Positions 1 to 7,376 of a stretch of DNA of 64,000 nt are shown piece after piece. The number at the start of each line of letters is the position of its first letter. Position 1 is the first letter of the stretch. The DNA is taken from contig JAHCML010000006.1 in NCBI GenBank assembly GCA_019192455.1, forward strand, positions 274,733 through 338,732. Direction: 5' to 3'. Source of the stretch: Alphaproteobacteria bacterium SS10. GTDB lineage: Bacteria > Pseudomonadota > Alphaproteobacteria > TMED2. A model generated the notes under the pieces. It made no database searches. It was not told the origin of the DNA and saw only the letters and a program-made list of their open reading frames with translations. The position numbers and the translations under genes were made by a program.

Positions 1-751
1 CTTTGAAGTGGTAGAGCCAGGACCCGCCATAGGTCTTGTTATCCATCGGCCAGCCGATGGTGTGCACGATCTTGCCTGGCTTATGCTTCTCCGGGTCAAT
101 CTCCCAGAGCTCTTTAATGCCGATGGAATAGGTTTGCGGATCGCTGTCTTTGCGAAGGTCAAACTTCTCAAACAACGTCTTGGTCAGCGACCCGCGGCAG
201 CCTTCTGAGAAAACCGTCTGCTTGGCATGCAGCTCCATGCCTGGGGTGTAATTGGCGGTCTGCTCACCATCCTTGCCGATGCCCATATCGCCCGTGGCGA
301 CACCCATCACCTGACCCTGGTCATCATAGAGGACCTCAGCGGCGGCAAAGCCTGGGTAAATCTCAACGCCAATTGCCTCGGCCTGCTCAGCTAGCCAACG
401 GGCCAACTCGCCCAGGCTGATGACGTAATTGCCCTTGTTATGCATCTGGGGCGGCGTCGGCATCTTGAAGGCGCTCTTCTTGGTGAGGAACATGAAGCTG
501 TCCTCTTTCGCCTCCACCGTCAGCGGTGCACCTTTGTCTTTCCAATCTGGGATCAACTCATCCAAGGCACGGGTCTCAAACACCGCACCGGAGAGCAAGT
601 GGGCGCCAACCTCAGAGCCCTTCTCGATCACGCAAATCGCCAGTTCCTGGCCAGCCTCATCGGCACGTTGTTTCAACCGGATCGCCGTCGCCAGGCCCGC
701 CGGGCCAGCGCCAACAACCACAACGTCGAATTCCATGCTTTCGCGTTCCAT
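1..751 (-). CDS. Electron transfer flavoprotein-ubiquinone oxidoreductase (N-terminal part, cut by window edge)
   Basis: This enzyme passes electrons from reduced electron transfer flavoprotein to the membrane quinone pool, linking fatty acid and amino acid oxidation to respiration. About 250 residues are visible; the C-terminal half, with the 4Fe-4S domain, lies beyond base 1. Near the N-terminus is a Rossmann FAD-binding segment (VVVVGAGPAGLATAIRLKQR), followed by the family stretches EKGSEVGAHLLSGAVFE and ARWLAEQAEAIGVEIYPGFA, and later GSLTKTLFEKFDL and HTIGWPMDNKTYGGSWLYH. The ATG at 751 is chosen; a second ATG five codons later (736) also precedes the FAD motif. The gene diverges from the uracil-DNA glycosylase gene, and a perfect palindrome lies about 50 bases upstream of the start. 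The identity is firm. Confidence 0.93.
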   Translation of the reverse strand, partial: MERESMEFDVVVVGAGPAGLATAIRLKQRADEAGQELAICVIEKGSEVGAHLLSGAVFETRALDELIPDWKDKGAPLTVEAKEDSFMFLTKKSAFKMPTPPQMHNKGNYVISLGELARWLAEQAEAIGVEIYPGFAAAEVLYDDQGQVMGVATGDMGIGKDGEQTANYTPGMELHAKQTVFSEGCRGSLTKTLFEKFDLRKDSDPQTYSIGIKELWEIDPEKHKPGKIVHTIGWPMDNKTYGGSWLYHFK

Positions 752-800
752 CCTCAGGCCACCTTTCTTGCTTTTATCTAAAGGGTTTTTAACCCAAATC

Positions 801-814
801 TTACGTATACGTAA
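801..814. promoter_or_regulatory. Perfect 14-bp palindrome in the etf-QO / udg divergent region
   Basis: The sequence TTACGTATACGTAA is a perfect palindrome, 49 bases upstream of the ETF-quinone oxidoreductase start and about 145 bases upstream of the glycosylase start. It has the form TTACGT-N2-ACGTAA, which resembles what I remember of operators for regulators of branched-chain amino acid and fatty acid catabolism such as LiuR. The ETF oxidoreductase would be a sensible target. The regulator is an inference from memory; the palindrome is seen directly. Confidence 0.5.
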
Positions 815-958
815 AGTTTGAATTTACGCATTTAATGGGTTTCAGGCGCTTATCAACACTCGCCTCTATCACATTTGTTGTGTTCCGGCATCGGCATCCT
901 TAGCTTGGGGCAAAATACGCCCCGCACCGTAGTTTCAGTTTTTTGGTTTTTTGCTGCC

Positions 959-1777
959 ATGGCTCAAGACAGCGCATCTAATACCGCAGCCGATCTGCCG
1001 CCCGAGGCAGCGCTCGCCATGCTGCAATGGTATGTGGATGTGGGCGTCAAAACCGTTGTAGCGCCCCAACCGATCAGCTGGACCGAGCATCGGGCAACCG
1101 CACAGCCAAAACCCGCACCAAAAGCAAAGCCACAGCCTCAAGCCGCTGGCGACGCACCGTTAGGAACGGCGGAGGCGGTTGGGGCGGCCCAACGCCTGGC
1201 AGCCGAGGCGCAGACCCTCGATGACCTGCGTAAGACGCTGGAACAGTTTGATGGCCTCAGCATTGTTAAGACTGCGCAAAACCTGGTCTTTGCTGATGGT
1301 ACGCCGGGTGCGCCGCTAATGATTGTGGGGGAAGCGCCGGGCCGAGATGAGGATGCCCAGGGCAAACCCTTCGTTGGCGCCAGCGGTCAGCTGCTGGATC
1401 GCATCCTAAAGGCCATCGGCCGGGACCGCACGGATACCTATATTTCAAACATTGTTAATTGGCGCCCGCCCGGTAACCGCAAACCCACTACCGGGGAGAT
1501 TGAGGTCTGCAAGCCCTTCATCATGCGCCATATCACCCTGGCCGGGCCTAAGGTTCTGGTGCTGATGGGTGATACGGCGGGCAAGGCGCTATTGCCCGTA
1601 ACCCAAGGCATCACGCGCTATCGCGGCCAATGGCATGAGGTGCAGCCGGGCGCCGATGCGGCGAAGATTCAGGCAATAGCCACCTTCCACCCCGCTTTCC
1701 TGCTCCGCACCCCGGCGCGCAAGCGTGAGGTCTGGCATGACTTTTTAAAGATTGCTGCGGCTATTGGGACACCGTGA
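959..1777 (+). CDS. Family-4-like uracil-DNA glycosylase with reduced Fe-S ligands
   Basis: Predicted to excise uracil from DNA in base excision repair. The 272-residue product has a proline/alanine-rich N-terminal linker, then motif 1 (GEAPGRDEDAQGKPFVG, about residues 124-140), NWRPPGNR near residue 168 and the HPA motif near residue 244 (TFHPAFLL). Classical family-4 enzymes bind a 4Fe-4S cluster through four cysteines. Here only one cysteine remains in the whole protein (EVCKPF, residue 184); the usual CxxC position reads FDGLSIVKTA and the third position is tryptophan. The ATG at 959 is preferred over an in-frame upstream start at 875 because the intervening residues do not look protein-like. 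Family assignment is firm; presence of the cluster is doubtful. Confidence 0.88.
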   Translation: MAQDSASNTAADLPPEAALAMLQWYVDVGVKTVVAPQPISWTEHRATAQPKPAPKAKPQPQAAGDAPLGTAEAVGAAQRLAAEAQTLDDLRKTLEQFDGLSIVKTAQNLVFADGTPGAPLMIVGEAPGRDEDAQGKPFVGASGQLLDRILKAIGRDRTDTYISNIVNWRPPGNRKPTTGEIEVCKPFIMRHITLAGPKVLVLMGDTAGKALLPVTQGITRYRGQWHEVQPGADAAKIQAIATFHPAFLLRTPARKREVWHDFLKIAAAIGTP

Positions 1778-1838
1778 CCAGTAAGCCGCTGATATCTAAA
1801 AGCCATTTCAAATACGCATAGCTGTTGCCAAAAATTTA

Positions 1839-3998
1839 ATGAAAACCCGAACTTGTCGGTGTCTTGGGTTCGGGGTAAATCTACAGGCCATGAGACAGCT
1901 GGCGATCCGGGGGGGTCGCCTCGGCAAACGGCGGTCAGTGATCGCTAGCGGTGTTTTCGCGGTATTGGCCGCGAGTTTGATTGCCGAGGGACCGCACAGC
2001 GCAGTAGCCGACGAGTTATCGTCTGGCATGCCAATCCCCCAGCAAAAACCCATAAGCGCGAATGCGACCGCTGACAGCAGCAGTGCGCCCGCGCAGGTAG
2101 CCAATATTGAGCAGCGGCCATTCTTCACCATGGCCTCGCTAAACCTCCGCACGCTTGCCGAGCGGGTTAGCGATATCGACCTGTTTGATGGTGACCTGCC
2201 ACTGTCCCGCGAAGCATTCGATGCAGCGCAGGCCGCCAGCGGCAATCGTCCCGCCTTCTCACTCGCGACCCTAAACCTCCGCACCTTTGCCCCGCCAGAG
2301 CGGGAGGTGGCGCCGATCCATGTGATCAGCGATGCCGACGCAAAGCGCTATCGCCTGATCTTTGATCTGCAGGCAGGTGGTGATTGGGATGCCGCCGATG
2401 CCCTGATCAGCCAGCTTGGCGATGATATCTTGATGGGCCATGTGCTGTACCAACGCTACATGCATCCAACCGCCTATCGCTCTAGCTATCCTGAGCTTCG
2501 TGATTGGCTGGCCGACTATGCCGACCATCCGGGTGCCACCAATGTTCGCACCCTGGCGATGAAACGCAAACCAGCAGGTGAGGCCGCACCGGCCCGTGCC
2601 CGCACCGGGCGCCTGGTCACTGGCGCAGTTGAGAGCTATGGCTTCGTGCCACGTCGCTATCGCTCCGATCGGGAGCGGACGCGGGAACAACGCCGCGCCG
2701 TCACCCGCCTGATGCGCACGATCAGTGATAAGGCCGAGCGCGGCTCACCAGCAGATGCCTGGGCGATTTTGAACCAGCCTGCCAATCGCAACCTGCTGGA
2801 TAAAAACGAATTCAACCTGATGCGTGCTGAGGTGGCCCAGGGCTACTTCCACCGTCGGAAGTATGAGCGCGCTGTTGAGCTTGCCTCCGCCAGTGCGAAA
2901 TCGAACCTGTCCTATCTGGACCACGCCGATTGGACCGTTGGCCTAGCCCATTGGAAGCTTGGCAACTATGAGCAGGCCGCCAACCACTTCGGTAAAGTTG
3001 CCAGTTCAAACAATGTCTCGCCCTGGAAACGCTCCGCTGGTGCCTTCTGGGCCGCGCGCAGCCACCGAGAGTTGGGCGAGAACCGTGAGGCCTCACAATG
3101 GCTAGAGCGGGCCGCGAAGTATCCAGGCACCTTCTATGGCCTGATCAGCACCCAAGTGCTGGATGAGCCCGCCCGCTTCCATTGGCGCACCCCTCGGCTT
3201 AACCGTGACCGGTTGGCTGTCCTCCAAGACCACTCCGTTGGCGCCCGTGGCCTGGCCCTTATTCAGGTTGGCCAGCGCGAGCTCGCCGTTGAAGAACTGC
3301 GCCGCATCAACCCACGCCGGGACCGCGACCTTGAAGAAGCGCTGGTGGCTATCGCTGAAGATGCCGGCCTGCCAGATCTCGCCGTTCGTGCCGGTAGCCG
3401 TTTCCGCCCTGAAGAGGGTGAGCGTTACGACACCGCGCTGTATCCAATTCCACCATGGTCACCAGACACTGGCTTCCAGGTTGATCGGGCCCTGGTCTTT
3501 GGCTTCATGCGCCAAGAGAGCCGGTTTGACCCTGGCGCACAAAGTGGTGTTGGTGCCTCTGGCCTGATGCAGCTGATGCCGCGCACCGCCAAATATATGG
3601 GCGACACCGCACTCTACGATGGCAGTGACCGCAAGCAGCTCTTTGACCCCCTGGTTAATATTGAGCTGGGCCAACGCTACCTCGCCTATCTGATGGAAAG
3701 CCGCCTGGTCGGTGAAGACCTGCTGCTTCTTGCCGCCGCCTACAATGCAGGCCCCGGTAATCTTCAGCATTGGCGCCGCCGCGTGGATTACCGCGAGGAC
3801 CCACTGTTCTTTATCGAGAGCATTCCGATCAAAGAGACCCGTGATTTCGTCGAGCGTGTGCTGACCAACTTCTGGATCTACCGCATGCGCTTCAACCAAC
3901 CTGTTCCATCGCTGGAAGCGATTGCACAGGGCGACCGGCCGCTCTATGTCAGACTGGATACGAAACATATCCAGGTGGCAGCCCATGGCCGGAATTGA
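1839..3998 (+). CDS. Soluble-type lytic murein transglycosylase (Slt70-like)
   Basis: Cleaves the glycan strands of peptidoglycan in the periplasm, forming 1,6-anhydro ends. The 719-residue protein has a basic N-terminus and a hydrophobic stretch (about residues 34-55) consistent with a signal peptide or anchor, a long alpha-helical superhelical region, and a C-terminal SLT domain. The catalytic glutamate is in FMRQESRFDPGAQ (E560), followed by GASGLMQLMPRTAKYMG and AAAYNAGPGNL. An alternative start lies at 1890 (MRQLAIRGG), giving a more typical signal peptide length. Two short related segments, FTMASLNLRTLA and FSLATLNLRTFA, occur 44 residues apart near the N-terminus. The end overlaps the start of moaB by 14 bases, so the two are probably co-translated. 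Confidence 0.92.
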   Translation: MKTRTCRCLGFGVNLQAMRQLAIRGGRLGKRRSVIASGVFAVLAASLIAEGPHSAVADELSSGMPIPQQKPISANATADSSSAPAQVANIEQRPFFTMASLNLRTLAERVSDIDLFDGDLPLSREAFDAAQAASGNRPAFSLATLNLRTFAPPEREVAPIHVISDADAKRYRLIFDLQAGGDWDAADALISQLGDDILMGHVLYQRYMHPTAYRSSYPELRDWLADYADHPGATNVRTLAMKRKPAGEAAPARARTGRLVTGAVESYGFVPRRYRSDRERTREQRRAVTRLMRTISDKAERGSPADAWAILNQPANRNLLDKNEFNLMRAEVAQGYFHRRKYERAVELASASAKSNLSYLDHADWTVGLAHWKLGNYEQAANHFGKVASSNNVSPWKRSAGAFWAARSHRELGENREASQWLERAAKYPGTFYGLISTQVLDEPARFHWRTPRLNRDRLAVLQDHSVGARGLALIQVGQRELAVEELRRINPRRDRDLEEALVAIAEDAGLPDLAVRAGSRFRPEEGERYDTALYPIPPWSPDTGFQVDRALVFGFMRQESRFDPGAQSGVGASGLMQLMPRTAKYMGDTALYDGSDRKQLFDPLVNIELGQRYLAYLMESRLVGEDLLLLAAAYNAGPGNLQHWRRRVDYREDPLFFIESIPIKETRDFVERVLTNFWIYRMRFNQPVPSLEAIAQGDRPLYVRLDTKHIQVAAHGRN

Positions 3999-4524
3999 CG
4001 AAAACGCGACCTTTATCCCGCTTAACATCGCCGTACTAACTGTCTCGGACACCCGGACTGAGGCGGATGACACCTCCGGTGCGCTTCTGATCGAGAAACT
4101 GACGGCGGCTGGTCACAAGCTCGCCGAACGACGAATTGTTCCCGATGACCGCCGACGTCTGGGCCTTGCGTTCGAGCAATATGCCAGCGATGACCAGGTT
4201 GATATTGTGATCAGCACTGGCGGCACCGGCCTGACCGGTCGCGATGTGACGCCGGAGGCGCTGCGCGATGTGATGGATAAGGAGATTGAGGGGTTTGGCG
4301 AGCTGTTCCGACAGCTGAGCTATGACATCATTGGCACCTCAACCATCCAATCCCGCGCCATGGCCGCACTGGTCAAGACCACCTATGTGTTCTGCCTGCC
4401 AGGTTCCACCAGCGCTTGTAAGGATGCCTGGGATGGCATCCTCTCAACCCAACTCGACAGCCGCTATAAGCCCTGCAACTTCATTGAGTTGATCCCACGG
4501 CTGAACGAGCGCGAACCCGCTTAG
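3985..4524 (+). CDS. moaB: Molybdenum cofactor biosynthesis protein MoaB
   Basis: Belongs to the MogA/MoaB family, which adenylates molybdopterin before metal insertion. The 179-residue protein starts with NIAVLTVSDTRT, typical of the family, and has the pterin-binding motif GGTGLTGRDVTPEA beginning at residue 79, then SRAMAALVKTTYVFCLPGST. The ATG at 3985 is chosen because it puts the conserved N-terminus at the expected place and follows an AGGTGG-like ribosome site; it overlaps the transglycosylase gene by 14 bases. A longer frame from 3922 would add residues not seen in the family. No other molybdopterin gene is in the window. Confidence 0.93.
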   Translation: MAGIDENATFIPLNIAVLTVSDTRTEADDTSGALLIEKLTAAGHKLAERRIVPDDRRRLGLAFEQYASDDQVDIVISTGGTGLTGRDVTPEALRDVMDKEIEGFGELFRQLSYDIIGTSTIQSRAMAALVKTTYVFCLPGSTSACKDAWDGILSTQLDSRYKPCNFIELIPRLNEREPA

Positions 4525-4544
4525 GTATAAAGTCAAGCGCAATT

Positions 4545-4559
4545 GTTCGCTTTTTGTTC
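4545..4559 (+). promoter_or_regulatory. Candidate LexA (SOS) box, GTTC-N7-GTTC
   Basis: GTTC at 4545-4548 and GTTC at 4556-4559 are separated by exactly seven bases. This is the direct-repeat LexA operator known for alphaproteobacteria, which differs from the palindromic box of enterobacteria. It lies 64 bases upstream of the radical SAM gene, and a further GAAC doublet follows at about 4566-4573. The match is exact for the eight fixed bases; function is inferred from position. Confidence 0.55.
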
Positions 4560-4622
4560 TTGATAGAACGAACCGTGATTCGATAGCCTCTCCGTCAAGC
4601 TAAAGATGGGAGATGATCAATC

Positions 4623-5780
4623 ATGGACGAGGCGGCGGCACTCAACACGGAACCCCAAAATCCAAAGCCCCTGAATCTTAAACCACGGGGGCGCGGCGCG
4701 ATCAGCAATCGCAGCGGTCGGTTTGAAGCCACCGCGCGCGAACTGGTGGATGATGGCTGGAACTCGCTTGCTGGCGATCAAAGCAGTGAGGTAGCCGCCG
4801 AGATTGGTACCCAGCTTGAGACGATCATCAGTGTCGACCAGAGCCGCAGCATTATCTCCAAGAACGATAGCCCGGACCTTGGCTTTGATCGCTCAATCAA
4901 CCCCTATAAGGGCTGCGAACATGGCTGCATCTATTGCTATGCCCGGCCAACCCATACCTATCTTGGCTTCTCGGCCGGGGTAGATTTTGAACGCCGGATT
5001 TTTACCAAACCCCACGCGGCCGAGTTGCTTCGTGAGGCGTTAAACAAACCGCGTTATGAGCCCCAGACCATCGTCATTGGCGCCAACACCGATTGCTATC
5101 AACCGGTGGAGCGGCAACTGGCGATAACCCGCCAACTCCTCGAGGTCATGCTGGAGGCAAAGCACCCGGTCGGCCTACTAACCAAGTCAGATTTGATTAC
5201 CCGGGACATCGACTTGCTAGCCGAACTGGCTAAGGACGATCTGGTCCATGTGGGCGTGTCGGTGACCAGCCTGGACCCCAAGCTTTCGCGACTGATGGAA
5301 CCCCGGGCAAGCAGCCCCGCCAAGCGCCTCGCCGCGATTAAGGCATTGAGTGAGGCCGGCATCCCGGTGCGGATCATGACCGCCCCCATGATCCCTGCCC
5401 TGAATGACGACCAGTTGGAGAAACTGCTGCAGGCGGGGCATGAGATGGGCGCCCGCTATGCCTCCTACACCATGGTTCGGGTGCCGCTGGAGATTGAGGA
5501 TCTGTTCCGTGAATGGCTGGAGGAGCATTTCCCTGACCGGGCTAAGCGGGTGTTTAGCCTGCTACGTGGGTGCCATAGCAGCGCCGACGACCCGAACCGT
5601 GCCTACAATGCCGAGTTTGGCACCCGCATGCGCGGCAGCGGCCCCTATGCCGATCTGCTTCGCCAGCGCTTCCGGGCCACAGTAATGCGCCTTGGCCTGA
5701 ACAGTGACCGCCCACCACTGCCGGTCAATCTATTCCGACCACCGGCGGTTGAGACCGATCAATTCTCCATGGGGTTTTAA
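4623..5780 (+). CDS. PA0069-family radical SAM protein (SplB-related)
   Basis: A radical S-adenosylmethionine protein of 385 residues. The cluster-binding motif is CEHGCIYC (cysteines 98, 102 and 105), within YKGCEHGCIYCYARPTH; the CxxxCxxC pattern is canonical. Downstream segments IGANTDCYQPVERQL, GLLTKSDLITRDIDLL and VSVTSLDPKLSRLMEPRA match the family that includes Pseudomonas PA0069 and is distantly related to spore photoproduct lyase. The exact reaction of this family is not established as far as I know. The gene is monocistronic by layout, convergent with the dioxygenase gene, and has a candidate LexA operator upstream, suggesting a role in DNA damage response. Confidence 0.9.
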   Translation: MDEAAALNTEPQNPKPLNLKPRGRGAISNRSGRFEATARELVDDGWNSLAGDQSSEVAAEIGTQLETIISVDQSRSIISKNDSPDLGFDRSINPYKGCEHGCIYCYARPTHTYLGFSAGVDFERRIFTKPHAAELLREALNKPRYEPQTIVIGANTDCYQPVERQLAITRQLLEVMLEAKHPVGLLTKSDLITRDIDLLAELAKDDLVHVGVSVTSLDPKLSRLMEPRASSPAKRLAAIKALSEAGIPVRIMTAPMIPALNDDQLEKLLQAGHEMGARYASYTMVRVPLEIEDLFREWLEEHFPDRAKRVFSLLRGCHSSADDPNRAYNAEFGTRMRGSGPYADLLRQRFRATVMRLGLNSDRPPLPVNLFRPPAVETDQFSMGF

Positions 5781-5788
5781 TTCAATGA

Positions 5789-6607
5789 TCAGGCGGCAAC
5801 GCGCTCAACCCCATCGAAGCGGTAGGTATCCATGGCCAACACACCAAAGGTATAGCTGCGGTGGAGTGGCGTGCCGCGCCAGTCACCGCGCCCGGCAGCA
5901 ACGCCTAAGGCGACAAAGAAGGGCAGGAAGTGCTCATCGGTCGGGTGGTTTTCACCAGCATTGGGCGCCTGCTGCGCAAAACTAACCAAGCGATCCAGAT
6001 CACCGGCCTTACTCTCCACCTCAATCCAATCGGCGAAGCTGGAGACCCAGTCAGGCGGCGGGGCATCAATCTCATGCCCCCGAAACGCCGACAGGTTGTG
6101 GGTCATCGACCCCGTGGCGACGACCAGGACATCAGATGGCACGACCTTGGCCAGGGCTTGCCCAATCGCCAGGTGATGCGCTGCATCCGCGTCAGGCTGA
6201 ATTGAAAATGGGATGACCGGGATATCGGCATCGGGATAGGCCAGGGCCAATGGCACCCAGATCCCATGATCCAGTCCGCGCCCCTCATCCCGTGCAACCT
6301 CAATGCCTTCAGCCGCCAAGTCGTCGGCGATTTGGGTGGCAAGCGCTGGCATGCCCTTCGCCGGGTAGTTGAATGCGTGGAGAGAGGGCGAGAAGCCGAA
6401 GAAGTCATGGATGGTTTCAGGCGCTGCGGCGAGACCAATGGTCGGTACAGCCGTCTCATAATGGGCGGACACCGCCAAGATGGCCCGCGGCTTTGGGAGA
6501 TCGTTGCCCAACCGCTTAAGGAATGATCGTGCTGGCACATCACTCTCCAGCAGGTTTGGTGCGCCGTGAGATACGAATAGGCTGTTTGGCATGGCCATGA
6601 TCATCAC
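5789..6607 (-). CDS. Class III extradiol dioxygenase, DODA (YgiD) family
   Basis: Resembles 4,5-DOPA extradiol dioxygenase. The 272-residue protein shows the expected histidines: H14 in FVSHGAP, H49 in SAHYE, H114 in LDHGIWVPL and H170 in GSMTHNL. Bacterial YgiD-type members often sit beside DoxX and LysR genes, as here, and may act on catechol-like or quinone-derived compounds; the natural substrate is unknown. The start is a GTG at 6607 with a GGGAG ribosome site; an ATG follows at 6604. It lies directly downstream of the doxX gene on the same strand, separated by a strong intrinsic terminator, so expression with doxX would need read-through or a promoter in that gap. Confidence 0.87.
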   Translation of the reverse strand: MMIMAMPNSLFVSHGAPNLLESDVPARSFLKRLGNDLPKPRAILAVSAHYETAVPTIGLAAAPETIHDFFGFSPSLHAFNYPAKGMPALATQIADDLAAEGIEVARDEGRGLDHGIWVPLALAYPDADIPVIPFSIQPDADAAHHLAIGQALAKVVPSDVLVVATGSMTHNLSAFRGHEIDAPPPDWVSSFADWIEVESKAGDLDRLVSFAQQAPNAGENHPTDEHFLPFFVALGVAAGRGDWRGTPLHRSYTFGVLAMDTYRFDGVERVAA

Positions 6608-6616
6608 TCCCGAATG

Positions 6617-6654
6617 AAAAACGGGCTGTGAGCATTCGCGGTCCCACAGCCCGT
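6617..6654 (-). terminator. Intrinsic terminator after doxX
   Basis: A perfect 10-base-pair stem (6621-6630 with 6645-6654, ACGGGCTGTG paired with CACAGCCCGT) with a 14-base loop is followed on the minus strand by a run of five U (6617-6621). It lies between the doxX stop and the dioxygenase start, only ten bases before the latter, so it may attenuate rather than fully separate the two genes. Confidence 0.8.
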
Positions 6655-6666
6655 GGATCTTTGAGG

Positions 6667-7143
6667 TTAGGCGGCGACCGCGTTGCGTGGGTCGTTCAGC
6701 CGGAACTTGGCAAGGATGCTGTCAACGGCACCAAACCGTAGGGCATAGGCACCAGGGCCAAGCAACGCCTGGACAACCAACAGCACGGTCCACAGAGCTG
6801 GGAATTCCCAACCGCCACCTTCGGCACTAAAGAGCCAGCCATTGGCCGCATGCTGCAGCGTGGCGCCGATTAGAATTGGGACGAGGCCCAACGAGACCAG
6901 GCGCGTTTGCAAACCCAGGATTAACAAAGCACCGCCGCCAAGCTCAGCGGCAATCACCAAATAGGCAAAGAAACCGGGATACCCAATGCTCTCAAAGAAC
7001 CCGACTGTGCCGGGAATGGTGAAGACCAGGACCTTCAACAGGCCGTGAGCAATAAACAGGGAACCCATTGATAAGCGTAGGATAAGGGCAGCCACATCAG
7101 CGTTGGAAATTGCGCCTTTTGCAGCAATAGATTGACCAGTCAT
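6667..7143 (-). CDS. DoxX family membrane protein
   Basis: A 158-residue integral membrane protein of the DoxX family. Visible features are the family N-terminus (ALILRLSMGSLFIAHGLLKV), then FFESIGYPGFFAYLVIAAELGGGALLILGL and further hydrophobic segments, giving about four membrane helices. Family members are linked to thiol or quinone redox homeostasis, but no precise role can be stated. The ATG at 7143 is chosen because an AGGAGA ribosome site lies just upstream; an upstream in-frame start at 7215 adds a charged, non-conserved stretch. The gene is divergent from the LysR regulator at 7377 and upstream of the dioxygenase gene, so the three may form a regulated redox-stress unit. Confidence 0.87.
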   Translation of the reverse strand: MTGQSIAAKGAISNADVAALILRLSMGSLFIAHGLLKVLVFTIPGTVGFFESIGYPGFFAYLVIAAELGGGALLILGLQTRLVSLGLVPILIGATLQHAANGWLFSAEGGGWEFPALWTVLLVVQALLGPGAYALRFGAVDSILAKFRLNDPRNAVAA

Positions 7144-7293
7144 GTCGTTTCTCCTCATATGCGCACCGTCCCCTACAGGCTCTGTCCTGATTTGATCCGG
7201 GTTTGGCAGTGGCAACGGCGCTGTTCACGTCTTGGAGAAAAATCTAGAGCCAACCATCCGATTTGATAATCCGGCCAATTCAGAATAAATTGT

Positions 7294-7342
7294 TCACGAT
7301 GAGGAAACTGTCGTGAGCCTTCGTTCATCTAGGGGCAGATGA
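7294..7342. promoter_or_regulatory. Inverted repeats in the doxX / lysR divergent promoter
   Basis: Two perfect inverted repeats lie between the divergent genes: TCACGA (7294-7299) with TCGTGA (7311-7316), spaced 11 bases, and TCATCT (7325-7330) with AGATGA (7337-7342), spaced six bases. LysR-type regulators commonly bind dyads of this size next to their own gene. The repeats are seen directly; which one is the operator is inference. Confidence 0.4.
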
Positions 7343-7376
7343 GCGTTCAGCGCGTGATGCAAGGGAGAACACCACC

